Assembly (NCBI GenBank): GCA_008360955.1
Contig: LUCM01003457.1
Location: forward strand, 1 to 64,000
DNA length: 64,000 bases
Direction: 5' to 3'
DNA from: Fasciolopsis buskii
Lineage: Eukaryota; Platyhelminthes; Trematoda; Plagiorchiida; Fasciolidae
A program made the translations under genes and the position numbers. How positions within the stretch are numbered: the first letter of the stretch is position 1; every line of letters starts with the position of its first letter. This document shows positions 49,901 to 61,616 of this stretch, piece by piece. The notes under the pieces were generated by a model. That model saw only the letters and a program-made list of their open reading frames with translations, was not told where the DNA came from and did no database searches.

Positions 49901-51599
49901 GAGGCAAACAAGCCGTCACATCACGTCAAGGTGCAGTCTTGCTGCGACAGAAGACCAACGAAAGACCGCATACTCAATCCCAAGTGCCACTATACGAACG
50001 GTCTAAAGAGCCGTGTGGGTATTCTGTATCATCGGGCTGAAATGCACCAGTATATAGTAACTATGGCAACAGCAGCAAACCGGGCTATTCAAGTTATTCA
50101 CAGGTAACTGATACCCACAATCTTCTAAGAGCCCCTGCAGTCGCAGTAAAGAGATGACAAATACTAATAACTTCATAGGTAAGAGGGTAAATGAAACAGC
50201 CGAAAGCATCCTATGGCCATTCAGCTTCGAAACCGCCGTCAAAACGTTCGGTATCTCGAGAAACACTCTGTTCACCCGAAGAGATCGCGTGGAGTGCCAC
50301 AATCAATCCAATGTGATAAACAATTTGTCGATGGGCAGGTAAGCAAATAAGCGCATGCCCAGACGAACATGGTCCGATTTCCCGATGCCCTAATATTCAC
50401 ATGTATGAAAACAGTGCCCACAAACGCGTCATGAGCCCAACATCGACAATGAAAGGGTAGTCGCTCAGGTAACCAGAAAGAAAGTCTGTCAGCTTCTCGA
50501 ATCCTTCCATTCGAGCAATTCGCAGAATTGACGCTTAAAAACTGAGACTACGTCTCACCTAAACCAGATTTGTGAAAAAGATGAAGAGGCGCATAGGGCA
50601 TCAAAACGAAGAGAACTAACGACCCCATTCAGTTAATTAGCCAAGTTGAGCAAGAAATCCTGGTTTATCTCGAAGCGTCATAGTGAACGTCCTAGCTCAG
50701 TGTACTCCTAATTTCGACAATGCACGAATTTATTTATACTTTCCGTCATAATGCGCAGAACTGAAGTCATCTTTGTTGGTTAATAGCGACTCTCTATCGC
50801 TGACTCACTACCATACTTGATTTTTAGAGACCTTACGTGATTCTCTCCCAATCAAACTTTCCGAATCTTGGTTGTCAGTTCCTTCCGCGTTTCGGTACTA
50901 GAGATTTTAGGACGTATGATTTCCCGAGGATCCACGTCTCAGATGTGATAAGAAGATTGGCCGGCCATCATCTGGGTGACGAATGAATTTGTATTCTCTT
51001 AAAATGGTATAGCCTTGATTTCTAGCCTGGAGCAAATGTTTCATAGGATGAAGATACTTCAAACATGCGATCGCATGTTCCTCCGATTGGTTTATCTTTG
51101 CAGATATGAAATCCGGAAAGATCGCCAAGGAAATTGGATTTATGTCTATCAAGCGATCTTGTCTAAGAACGGAGGGCAAATTAGGGAACCATGAGGAAAA
51201 AACAGTAAGATCAATGAACAGCAGGGATGTGGGATTATCGCTCGATGATCAAAAATCACAACCGTCTACTAGTTTGTACTTTTTACTAAATTTACCGATT
51301 GATCAAATGGTAGCGTAGATGCAGGGTAGCTTTTTGTGTTGTAATTCGTTTTTTATAGCGGCACCGCAGTAGCTCGGTTGCTCATTAAACAGAAGGTCAC
51401 TACACATTTTGGATGTGAATATCCCTGTGGATTTTCCATTATCAATATGCAATGCACTGAGATTTCATCACGGGTAAGTAATAACGATGCCTCTGCCCAA
51501 GATCCGCTAATTTTAACTTCCTTATAGATGAAGCAACAATGTGCATCATATTCAGGAAGTTGATCAGAGCCAACCCTCGGCTGACAAGTAACGAAACTG
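49901..51599. other. GATB intron, nothing recognised
   Basis: Upstream flank of the RTE element. Frames at 49898-50342 and 50907-51318 are of chance length and lack clear exon borders. Confidence 0.4.
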
Positions 51600-51680
51600 A
51601 TTAGTAATGGGAGGATTTGAGCTAGCGACCTTCAGGTTGAAGCACTGTGATTCTGTTCGCTTGACCACCGTTGGCTCTAG
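51600..51680 (-). mobile_element. tRNA-like SINE relic
   Basis: On the minus strand GGTGGTCAAGCGAACAG (A-box-like; complement of 51654-51670) precedes GCTAGCTCAAATCCTCCC (B-box-like, complement of 51609-51625). It is the best preserved of the three minus-strand relics of this type (others at 17.3 and 17.6 kb) and shares the AAATCCTCCC-type 3' part. Confidence 0.5.
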
Positions 51681-52903
51681 TAACATTTGTGCAAGTCCAC
51701 ACGTTGCGTTGCAATCTACCCATCCTACTAATGAAGGTTGTCATTCTGCAGAAAGGGAATGAGAGTCATTTAGCCCGATCTACAAATTGAGAGTGGATTA
51801 GACATTGTGGAATCCTCGTGTGTCCGGACAAAGAACAGCGTGTGTGCTTAGGTTTCATCATTGTGCAGATCAAAAATCTTTTTTTTTAATTAATTTTCGC
51901 AATTAAACACAAAAACAGATGGGCTATGCAAAACAAATCTATTGTCATTAAAAGCGAACAGTAACTAGTAGACGAGGAGGAAAAAAATCAATCACAACAC
52001 AAGCAAATAAAGCTTAATAGGGATAAAACAAGAATCTAAGATATGACAGATTGCCCGTACAACTAGACCATGATACGAACAAATGTACAGGACTTCCGCT
52101 AGCCTTCGATATCTCACATATGGTCTAGAACAATATCCATTGGCCCAGATCAAATCGATTAAGGAGGGGTGAATTTTATCATATTGAGTTGATTTAAGTT
52201 GTTCATGTGTGAATATAATCAGCATTCAATCCGCAAAACCACTAAAAAGATGTTTTAAAACCAATAGGAATCGTCAGCGGTTTATATTCGCAAGTTTCAT
52301 CCTAGAGTTGAAACAACGGCGCACGATCGTCAGTCAGGGACACTACGATTGGGTTTTCTCTGTTGATTTCCGAAAGGCGGAAGGAAAAAGTTCACAATAG
52401 AAGTCAATCACTGTCTGAATAGTGCATTCACAACAGTGATAAGAGCCACTGTGTCACAAAGTGTTGATAGAATAGAAGCGAACCATTTGAATGGATCACA
52501 ACTATCCACCTGGGTTGGAGTCCTCCAGTTAGGTCTCGCCATACACTAATATTAATATTCATAACAATAACATCCATTACTTTATTTGTAAAAGGGAAAC
52601 CACAACATCAGACTGTCAGAGGGAGAAGCGTTAGCAACGTTATCGGCTATCGAATATGAGATAGTCAAGTCTAAAAGCCACAAGTTTGGCCGCTCGAACA
52701 TTAAAATACTAAGATGTACAATATGTAAAAGGATTTTCCATTCTATACAACAAGAGGTTCTTCGAGTCATCCCAAAAACATGTGATGGTCAATTTAAAAT
52801 TTCATGAGGTTCTGTTCAGCTAGGCCATTCGTTTCTACTGGAAAGCAATTGACAAAAACAATCCAATGACCAAAACCAGGTTAGTTCGTGTGTCGTTAGA
52901 ACG

Positions 52904-53125
52904 GTGGTTTGCGCAAAACGGGGTGTTTACTTGCCCAATTCACGGTCGAGATCCGTGGCCACAACAACCCAATGGTGGAACACTGTCCGGCTGGATTACG
53001 ATTCGTGGCGTCAACCTTCGGATGCGCAACGTATGGATGTCCCATTCTACAATTTTCAAAGAACTATACGGAACAGCTATGCAGTGCTTGCATACTGGGC
53101 ATTAGATGTTAACAATGAACAATGA
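52904..53125 (+). CDS. Coding-like frame, unknown
   Basis: All three plus-strand frames are open over 52.87-53.12 kb. The middle frame, ending TGA at 53123-53125, is rich in aromatic residues (Gln-Trp-Trp-Asn, Tyr-Asp-Ser-Trp-Arg) and ends Leu-Ala-Tyr-Trp-Ala-Leu-Asp. A GTCGTTAG acceptor-like site lies near 52898. No domain is recognised and no partner exon was found; it could be a decayed fragment or chance. Confidence 0.2.
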   Translation: MVCAKRGVYLPNSRSRSVATTTQWWNTVRLDYDSWRQPSDAQRMDVPFYNFQRTIRNSYAVLAYWALDVNNEQ

Positions 53126-54258
53126 CCTAGTTCACAAATATGGGCGTCTTTCCAGTCTCCCTTTGTAATTCACTTGATAAAAAGCAGCATGCATCTTGGA
53201 GACCCAGTGGCTGAAAAGATGCCGTTGGTTGGAGCAAATAGACCGGTAAAATCTTGAGTACAAGGTTGCCAACAAGTCACGACAAGGGCACTCGTAAATG
53301 AGGTCACTGTCCAATGAATTCTGTTGAGTACAATAGATAAAACAAGCTATAAATTCATTCGGTTACCGATGTCTTTTGTGTGCAATAACGAAAAAATGTT
53401 TGCGCAGGGAAGCCCTGAATGCAGTTTCGGTCTCCGCAATCCATCCCTTGTCTCCTTATTACCAACTAGGAACAAGTGACAGGATTTAACCACTCACATT
53501 TGTTTTGTCAAACAGTTTGTTCAGTGAATAATGAACCCCAACACCACCACACCGGATGAGTTCGGGTGATCTAGTATCATCGCGCGGCGCCACTCTAAAC
53601 AGAAAGGAATTTGCAGGTGGGAGTGGGGGTCAAACAGGAGTGTTCAAGTCTAGACATACCTACTTCGTGTCCATATCATTGTTTTTTTCGCGGTAGACAA
53701 AGAACGCCCCAATGCGCCTGTGTATGTACGTCCACGTAAGCATCTATCAAGTACGATAAATGTGTGCCTGCGAGCATGCTTGCGCGCGCGCAGGAGCGTA
53801 AACGGGTGACTGTAGGTTTGCACCACAAGGTGGATGAACATGGTGAAATGAGCAAAACCACATATTGTTCCCAGGCTCAAAAACAATCACACGCGTAAAC
53901 CTATTATCCCGGGTAGAATATTCCTGTCCAGTAGTGACACTATTGACCGCAAAAGTAGCATGGATCTGCCGTTGTTTCTAATCCACTACTCACAGTACTC
54001 GTTATTCACTTCCGTCATCAGTCTACACGCCGCCCTCCTTAATCGGACACGTTGTCATTAGTTCATCATCACCCGCTGTGAATAGAGGAGTGTCGACAGA
54101 ACCACGTGTGCCAGGTTGTGTGCGGATGGTAAAAAAGACAGGAATCCGGACCAGATGTTCACCATACGTCCAAAGACGGGAGAAATTTCCCATAGTGAAT
54201 TATATGGTCACACGAACGAAATTGCATCCTGAATTTTATCTCTTTCAGCGGGCCACCC

Positions 54259-54356
54259 AACATTGTCCAGCACACTTGTGCACAAAGAAAAACGTACCGG
54301 CTGAGTTCGACGTAGAGCAGAATAACGGAAATGAGGAAAGAGGGGGGGATGCATGA
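54259..54356 (+). CDS. Weak candidate terminal exon
   Basis: A strong acceptor (TTTTATCTCTTTCAG|CGG, ending at about 54248) opens a frame of about 35 codons rich in Cys, Asn and Glu, ending at TGA 54354-54356. It has a good acceptor but is too short to be decisive; no partner or domain was found. Confidence 0.2.
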
Positions 54357-57300
54357 GAAAGTAACGACTGTTAAACATGAAAAAATGTCATGTGGGAAAG
54401 TGAGATATCCCCATTGCAGTCTGTGCCTCAGAAAAGTATGGCTGAGATACCTACGCACAAAATAAACTGTTCTCAGTGCATTCTCCCGTTCTTTCGGTTC
54501 GGCCCAAAATGATGTGAACCTAAATTTGATCGTCGCTGATCCCGACTAGAATTAAATGCATCCCCTTACTGATGATGAGTGGTTGATTCTGTCAGCTTAT
54601 TGGTAGTACACGCTCCACTAAGCCGGGAAACATCGATTTTTTTATTAGCCTACTATACATTCATTCTACCAACCTAGAAACAAATTTGGTGGGAATTTTA
54701 ACGATACTATGAAAAGAAATCAACTTCATTACCCTAAGTGATCGAAATTCAATGGGTGCATAAATCACGGATTTCGCAATAAAACGAAGTAACTTTCCGC
54801 ATCACCGTTATCGGTAAACACTGAGAAAATGGACAATTTGCATGCCGAGAGAAAATTCGACTCCGAACAAAAATTCCAAACTATAATTTGCCCATAACTC
54901 CCTAACATTGGTCGTTTGGTTCATCAAGCGAACATGTTGCTTGGTTTGATTTAAATTTGTATGAAAACCAACCAACCATCTATTCCTATTTCCCCTTCCA
55001 ATAGTCAATCCTTTCAGACTGATGGCCTTTGGCTTCTCGGATAAATGGTGTAACCATCAGAATTCAATGGTTAGAACATCGACCGGCGGCGATTAGGTGA
55101 ATTAAACGTTCGCTACCAAGACGGTCAGAGCCCTGACTCGTTACCATGTTTGGCCTAATGAGACCTTGAGTAATTCTATACCACTCCAAGTTCCAGGGTC
55201 ACGGTTGCCAGTCACCCCCTTCCCGTGTAGAGGGCCCTGACGGCTACGGAACAGGCTCCTCCCACTACTCTGATGTATGAGGCATGCCATAAAGAAACTT
55301 GCGGACAACCTATAACAGCCAGGTTGTCACGTGAAAAATTTTCCAATAACTTCGCACTGCTTAATAACACATTTTGAGTGACAAATAGGGTCGAAAACGC
55401 TCAGAAAGCCAATCTTCAGTCAATAATCGTTGAAAATCAAAAGCACGGATTTTGACAGCATCCTTTAGGCATGGGTGTAGTGGAACGGGCCGCTAAGGCC
55501 CAGTACATGGATAAAGGAGGATCCGGTAACCGTGACCCAGAAACGTGGAGCGGTACTGAACCACATGCGCTTCCAATAGGTCATAAATACACTAAAGACT
55601 AGTAACGGAATTATCATTGGATGGTCAATGCCATTCAACGAGCGCGCAGATACACATATCACGAGAACGGAAACTGATGTGCAGTGAAGCATGCGTTAAA
55701 CGGCTCATGACAGAAGGACATTATGTCACCACAAGGCAGTGAGAACAAATGTTGAAGACGGCGTTAGGAAGTAGAAATAACCATACCACTTCCCGCATTA
55801 TTTTAGGATTATATAAAAATCATTTAGATTTACATAAGGTGTTCGGAATTGGGAAATGATGTCACTGCTCCACAAGGCCACGTACGGGCGCATCAGTCCG
55901 CAGAATGTCGAGCAATGTAATGCATAGTACGCAGAGACGTGACCATGTAAAGTGGATCATGTCTCAGGCCTAGGCAAACGAGATTTCAGTAAGCCAGTTG
56001 AACGACATTTCGGAGTAGTTCCGATATAATTTCGGAAACTTGTGAGAACTCGAATAGTAATCAGAATTTTAGTGGCGATCGCAATCCTGGTGTCAGAATC
56101 ACGTTTTGCGCGTGATGACATCATTCAAGCTGACGCATGGAAATGCCTTGTCTCGGGTCCCTTCAATTCGGATAAAACAATCGGAGACTGTAAAGCTATT
56201 TTTCATGAACTCGTCGAAAACAATGACTGATTGACTACCCTCTGCCATCACACATTCATGGAACAGAAATAACACTGTGTGCAGTTTTTTATTCCTTTAG
56301 ACGTGACTGACTTCCTCAGCTGGATATTTGAGACCCTATTAAAACTCTGCCCATTAAGTACTCCGCCATTCTTGGTCATCTGAGGATCTCGCACGAATGA
56401 AACATATCTAAACCTGATCGGACTACCATTAAGATAGTTAACTGTTTTCCCGGTGAATTTTGTCTTAAGGAATCTCTAATCGATTCTAAACTTTATGTAG
56501 TTACAACCAGGTAAATATGTCTAAGTTTACTAGCTTGTTCCCTCTTGCGATGTTTTTTTGTGACGAGGTGCATTCATTACAATCAGTTTCAAGTAACAAA
56601 GCCTCAGACTGCACGGCTAAATCTTTGGTCATCGGCCGTCGGTCGCCGGTAATCATAAACGAACAGATCGCGTGAAGCCAGATCGGGTAAAACAACAATC
56701 AACAGTGGGCCATAAGAAGACAGAATAACTGATTAACTGACAACAGCAGAAAAAGTAAAACGGTCACTCAGCGTTAGTGTTCAGTCATTTTGTGCGCGAT
56801 AGGATCAATGATCGTAGGGCTTAACTAAGTACATCATCCAATACCTCAAAACATCCCCTGACAAAATCCCATCATTCTAGCTCACTCCACTCGGACCTGA
56901 AGGTTAGCTGAGTTTTTTTCAAATCTTCTTTTATAGACTCACTAAGTCAACTTACTTCCTAATTGATACCTAATTCAGAGAAATGTTGACGTGGCGAGTC
57001 GATTTGTGGGAACGCAGCAAAAGTTCTCAACCTTTTCGGTCGGAGTAGAGAGCACATTTAGAGATCAAATGAGGGTACAGTGAATCAGAAAGACACAGGG
57101 AGTGTCTAAATAAAACAGTGTTCCCGGTCCTCATAGGGCCCATATATTTCAATGTCCTTTGATGATTAGTTTATTGTATGTTCAAGAACCACTCGGGAGA
57201 TATGATGTGCCTGATATGGTCAACTGTGTTGTCCTTGTGCCGGACCGGCTATCTTTATCAATTTTAACAAATGTTCAGCAAGCGGGACGGGGCACATCAA

Positions 57301-57419
57301 AAACTTCGAGATAAACAGGCGTTGTGGATGACTTTAGTGGTCCCTTTACTGATCTACCTATTCCACTTTGCATCTAATCACGACGTTTCTGTTATAATGG
57401 TTCCAACCTCGTGCATCCT

Positions 57420-57731
57420 TCATCCATAGTGTCTATGTTTGTACGACATTCTGAAGACAATCAAATTTTTCATTAATTCAGTGCATCGCATCTGTATCCT
57501 TTCCACGGATTTTGGATGACAAAGATAGCGCATATTCACCAGGACCAACTGCAGCATGAGAGTGATATAATTTAACAAGAGCTTCATCCTAACTATTTTC
57601 TGCAAATATTTTCTTTTATCGTTATGATTATAATGGAATAGCAACAACAGAAATTTAAACAGCCATTGAAGTGATTCAAATATCATTTTCAAGGACGTAT
57701 CGAAGAGCGTGCGGGGCAGCGGTTCATGCAT
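57420..57731 (-). CDS. Coding-like frame, hydrophobic/basic, possible exon
   Basis: A 103-codon minus-strand frame ending TGA. A good acceptor (AAAATATTTGCAG) lies at about codon 45, after which come Lys-Ile-Val-Arg-Met-Lys-Leu-Leu-Leu and a long helical, basic stretch. The part upstream of that site has a Leu/Phe-rich hydrophobic run. It lies downstream of other exon-like frames on the same strand. No family is recognised. Confidence 0.25.
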   Translation of the reverse strand: MHEPLPRTLFDTSLKMIFESLQWLFKFLLLLFHYNHNDKRKYLQKIVRMKLLLNYITLMLQLVLVNMRYLCHPKSVERIQMRCTELMKNLIVFRMSYKHRHYG

Positions 57732-57819
57732 ATTTCGCCCAGAAACACCTGCTTCGACAGAAACTGAATATCCACCTATTTGATGTTGTACGCCTTGTGA
57801 CTTTTCTATTCCAAATAAT

Positions 57820-58032
57820 TTAGATTAGATTCAATAATGCTGTCGTAAAACGACCATCGATCTCCCATTCGTAACATGTCATTTTGCGAGATTTATTTTT
57901 CGTACATGGTAACCAATCACTTTTAGTTTCCATGACCGCTGGCATGATAATGACCGAAAGTGTAATAAACAAAGCCGACAGAGAAGTTATCAATGATAAA
58001 ATAAGCAGAAGAGACAAAACTACGTAAAACAC
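57820..58032 (-). CDS. Coding-like frame with a transmembrane segment
   Basis: A minus-strand frame opening with a hydrophobic run of about 28 residues (Leu/Ile/Ser/Val-rich), followed by an Asp-Trp-Leu-Pro-Cys ... Met-Thr-Cys-Tyr-Glu-Trp segment resembling an extracellular loop with two cysteines. This recalls the first loop of tetraspan families, but no family signature is complete. The frame's 5' edge (GATGAG|TG) could be an acceptor in phase 1, compatible with a donor at 58399 of the exon upstream. A second frame is also open here. Confidence 0.25.
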   Translation of the reverse strand: MFYVVLSLLLILSLITSLSALFITLSVIIMPAVMETKSDWLPCTKNKSRKMTCYEWEIDGRFTTALLNLI

Positions 58033-58272
58033 TCATCACATTAGGTGAAATTAGATCGATACGCATCAGCGTTCCATTCCCTCGGCTGAACAAGACCGAA
58101 GTGCTTTTATTTGAAATGCACTACTCAGTGAAGCATTCATTGACTAGGACGAATTTTGTTCTCATGTCGCCCCCTCGTTTTGTACCACTGTTACACGGGC
58201 CTGGCACGATGAGTCCAACGTGAGAAACAGAGTGCAGCCAATGTGCTAGAGAGTCGCCTATTCCATGCGTGT

Positions 58273-58291
58273 TGTGTGTGTGTGTGTGTGT
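58273..58291. repeat. (TG)n microsatellite
   Basis: Nine to ten TG units. Confidence 0.9.
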
Positions 58292-58346
58292 AAAGTGGTC
58301 AATTAGTCAATGATGCATGGAAAATAGAGCTCCTCTTCAGCTTCCG

Positions 58347-58520
58347 CTACAAATAACCCAATTCGATATAATCCACGTGTGTGATATCTTCCTCCTCACC
58401 GTTTCCGTTGTCCCCACATATCATGAAACAGTATCGGTTGCATGATTCACGCGGCTGCGGAGCAGTCAGGGTGGTCGGCTTGGGTAGGATGTTCACAGTG
58501 TGCATGCAGTTGATGTACAC
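58347..58520 (-). CDS. Candidate exon inside the GATB intron
   Basis: A good acceptor (ATTTTTTATCCACGCAG) precedes a 57-codon minus-strand frame with strong purine-first bias and C-ended codons, better than the surroundings. Residues include Val-Tyr-Ile-Asn-Cys-Met-His, a Pro/Thr-rich stretch, two Cys-x3-Cys-like positions and an acidic end before TAG. A donor-like G|GTGAGG at 58399 could instead make it internal (phase 1). The acceptor is phase 0, compatible with both the candidate exon at 59277-59375 and the GATB exon at 61617-61769. It could be part of a nested gene or an alternative GATB 3' exon. Family unknown. Confidence 0.4.
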   Translation of the reverse strand: MYINCMHTVNILPKPTTLTAPQPRESCNRYCFMICGDNGNGEEEDITHVDYIELGYL

Positions 58521-59276
58521 CTGCGTGGATAAAAAATCAATCTCCGTGTTTAACCGTACAGGACCTCCGTTAACCTCTTCGTGCAATGAAAAACAGATCA
58601 ACTAGATACGGTTATAACCTATACGGTTTGAATTCACGAAGATGGGGAAACCATTAGAGAATTAAGTGATTTCGTCTACCGACATCAGGAAGTCACAGCT
58701 GGCCCTGAGGTGAAATATAACCCAAATTTGATGAGGAATCATCGTACACGAAAAACTTTCCGCACTGAGGAGGAATCTATTTTGTCGAGTATTGAGCACA
58801 TCTGTCGAAAAAAGGAAATATTACCAAAGAATAAAAGATGAACTTCTTTAGTTGACTGAAACAATCGATTTAAAGCAATCAATTAGGGGATTACACTGCT
58901 TAATGGCACATCCTGCAGTACCAATGTCCAATTCACGAGTGAAAACTTCGGAAGTGATAAAGATTCTCTTTCTCATTCAAACTGGGCCGCAAACTGATTA
59001 AAGGACAGATATCAACAATGAAATTTTAATCTGACTCCGATGATTATCACAAGTGAAATCAGCGTTCATGCTTCAAGATAATAATTACATAGAAGAGCCA
59101 TATCCCATTACTATTATGCTGACCTGAGTCAGAACACCTTGAAACGGCTTTTCCCGACACGAACGTGGACAGAGAATAGCAGAGTTATCCTGCAAAACTT
59201 ATGACTGGAGTGAATGTATCTTATCGGCATGCACCACAGATTAAACAATGTCTTCGCAACAGTTAGGTGAAGTTAC

Positions 59277-59375
59277 CGTAGTAAAGTTCGAATTCGACAT
59301 TACTCCACCAGGGTAATGCCAAGAAGACGAGTATATTTCAGGATTTGATCTTTTGATCGGGATTATCTTGGAAAA
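59277..59375 (-). CDS. Candidate exon, 33 codons, phase 0 at both ends
   Basis: Minus strand, bounded by acceptor AGTGTTTCCGCAG and donor ACG|GTAACT (59276). It is exactly 99 bases, so it could be skipped or included without changing frame. It encodes a Lys/Ser/Asn-rich segment with a Trp-His-Tyr-Pro-Gly-Gly turn. The next exon-like frame downstream (58520) has a compatible phase 0 acceptor. No domain is recognised. Confidence 0.35.
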
Positions 59376-59511
59376 CTGCGGAAACACTAGTCGGTGGCAA
59401 ATAAGACCATGAAGAACGCAAATGTGCAATTAAATCAATGTTCTGTCACAAGCAATGTCCCACGGTTGGCGGGCGGCTACACTAACCGATGAGAAACAAG
59501 CCAAAGGTCAA

Positions 59512-59742
59512 TCAGTAGACAGCTGTCGACGTCGCTAAGTGCTCCATACGAGTCGTCGGATTCGTCGAACAACAACAACTAATCCTATCCTGAGCTAACT
59601 CATTTTTACTGCAGTTTGCTGTGGCAATCGCGATCAAAAGATGGTGCTCTAATCCGTGCAAACAAAAGGGGTTAATCGTCTCCTTGATGGCACTCCGATA
59701 GAACAATGTCGAATCTGAACTAACTTTTATTGATAGTTTCAT
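59512..59742 (-). CDS. Weak coding-like frame
   Basis: A 76-codon minus-strand frame from ATG to TGA with mixed codon use and three consecutive Cys codons. No acceptor or donor is convincing. It is kept only because it lies in a run of same-strand exon-like frames. Confidence 0.2.
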   Translation of the reverse strand: MKLSIKVSSDSTLFYRSAIKETINPFCLHGLEHHLLIAIATANCSKNELAQDRISCCCSTNPTTRMEHLATSTAVY

Positions 59743-59785
59743 TTAATAATAGTAAACAAATGCTGTATAGGTTGTAGTATGCATC

Positions 59786-59938
59786 TTATAAGACAGCGAA
59801 ATCAGAGATTATAAATGGTGCTATGTAACTCCACTGTGTTCGCTCAATACAGGACAATGACGACGACTTCAAAAACCCGAAGGTGCACAGCACAATAAAG
59901 TACCTCCCGAAATCCCATTGAACACGACCGAGCATACT
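59786..59938 (-). CDS. Candidate exon after a strong acceptor
   Basis: TTTTCATTTTTTCTTCCAG is among the best acceptors in the window. The phase 0 minus-strand frame that follows runs 50 codons to TAA, encoding Gly-Arg-Val-Gln-Trp-Asp-Phe-Gly-Arg and two aromatic hydrophobic stretches. A donor-like GAG|GTACTT about 35 bases in would shorten it. Unknown family; it may belong with the other minus-strand frames at 57.4-59.4 kb. Confidence 0.3.
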   Translation of the reverse strand, partial: SMLGRVQWDFGRYFIVLCTFGFLKSSSLSCIERTQWSYIAPFIISDFAVL

Positions 59939-60077
59939 CTGGAAGAAAAAATGAAAACTTAGCAACGCCGATGTAAATATGGCTTGGCCCACACGGTCGG
60001 CTTGAAGGCATAGTAAAAGAACCAGCTAGTATCGGATTTCTGGACTATAATGCTAACACTGATGTTTGGCTAGCTAG

Positions 60078-60343
60078 GTGTGCTGCCCAGTCCTTATCAA
60101 GTATCACAGGGTAGTGTCATTAGAGGATTTGATTCGTATTTGGTTAGAAAATTACACGACACTCCTTTAGTTCTGTTTCTCGGCGGAGAAACGCTACCAT
60201 GTACCGGTTCAAGGCGTGTCATGAAATCTAATCCGATTGTGGAACACTCATCAAATCAAAAAGCAAAGAGAACCGATTATAAGTATTTGACCGAAAATGG
60301 CTTCATTCTCAATGATATTCGAAAGACTTCCTCTTTACCTTGA
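60078..60343 (+). CDS. Candidate terminal exon, unknown protein
   Basis: A plus-strand frame of 87 codons to TGA with good codon-position bias (about a third RNY). It follows a GCTAG acceptor-like site with a poor pyrimidine tract. The product is hydrophilic and basic toward its end, with a Leu-Phe-Leu-Gly-Gly-Glu core; no domain is recognised. It is antisense to the GATB intron. Confidence 0.3.
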
Positions 60344-61610
60344 AAAACAAGAACACACAGTTACATAGTAGTACAGCAGAACAGTAATGTCACGGATTTT
60401 ACCGGTTTCACGTTAAAAGTGCAGAGCAAGGTATAAAAATGAGTTGACTCAAAAGTGGTCTAATGAGCGCGGACTTTATGCCAAATAAAATTAGGAAGAA
60501 AACGCATAAATAATCGGACTACTGTTCATTATCGTCTCGTTATTCTACATAGTCTTTCACGATCAGCGATCACAATCACAACGGAGATAACTTTATATTA
60601 TAATACTTGCCTCTAAAAGAGGAAATTTTCCGAACAATTTCGATTCTCCGCGGATTCAGCGATGATCGTCCAACCATCGTTTTTTATTAAAGCCATCCGG
60701 AACATAGGCATCACATTATTGGACAAATTCATTCCATTCAAAACTGGTGGATGACGATTATCCACACAATGATGGATTTCGAACATCTAAGCACTTTATT
60801 TATGCAGAAATGCCTAAATGATTTCCCAAATGCCTCTTGCAGATTCCCGAATTAGACTGATTGTTTTATCACCGTTACCTGGATATGAAGCTCAATTCGT
60901 GCTGATCATCGATAGCTCTTTGAAATAATCGCAGATGCGACATAAGCTACTGAAAATTTGGAGAAGACTTACTTCGCATTAGTGTTTGCAAAAAAAAATT
61001 CTCCGGAAGTGGCAAGGGATACTGGCACATCCGGAGAGTTTCATTAAAACCAGCTGAGAGATCTCCGCAGATGAGATAAGTGCTATTTGTATTCGTCATG
61101 ACGGCAATTGCAGTGGTCCATGATATTAGTCAGAGTAACCGTTTGCCATTGCGAAATGGAGTGTTGAAATCTCACGTGAAAATAGGCTCTTACGCGGTAG
61201 GTTAAAGACCTACTAGGAGTTCCAGTGGCTCTGCACCAGTTTTTTCGCACAACCCAGGCATCCTCGTAATCTCGGCGATATTCACATCGAATTATCTACT
61301 GACGAGTAATACAAGGGTGGATTTTGAATCGACAGTTAACAAACAGGACTCCGCCTTTTGAATACGTAGAATTTTATGCAAGATTACTGGCAACGAAATT
61401 TGCTGTTCATATTCAAAACGGAATATCACTCAAGTGTCAAGCACCTTTCTGCAAATCGTCGATCGTTTCAGCCAATTTGACGAATTGAATCAAGCTACGA
61501 TAACAATATGAGCCCGTGTTAGACGAATCACGTTCCTCATATCATTTATCATACTTTCGTGCACAAACGATACATCAGAAAACTGCTGAATTAATAAATA
61601 TATCATTAGA
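60344..61610. other. GATB intron, nothing recognised
   Basis: AT-rich sequence without frames above about 60 codons and without recognisable repeats. Confidence 0.5.
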
Positions 61611-61616
61611 ACATAC

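Larger units (their letters stand above)
38949..61616 (-). other. GATB: 22.7 kb GATB intron, rich in mobile elements
   Basis: Donor GTATGT (complement of 61611-61616) and acceptor CCATTCAG at 38949, both phase 0. The intron contains the RTE element, hammerhead-like copies C and D, a tRNA-like relic, microsatellites and several exon-like frames listed separately. The frames at 38.96-39.44 kb are open on both strands and ambiguous; 39.45-41.5, 43.7-45.2 and 50-57.4 kb show nothing I can name. Confidence 0.65.
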
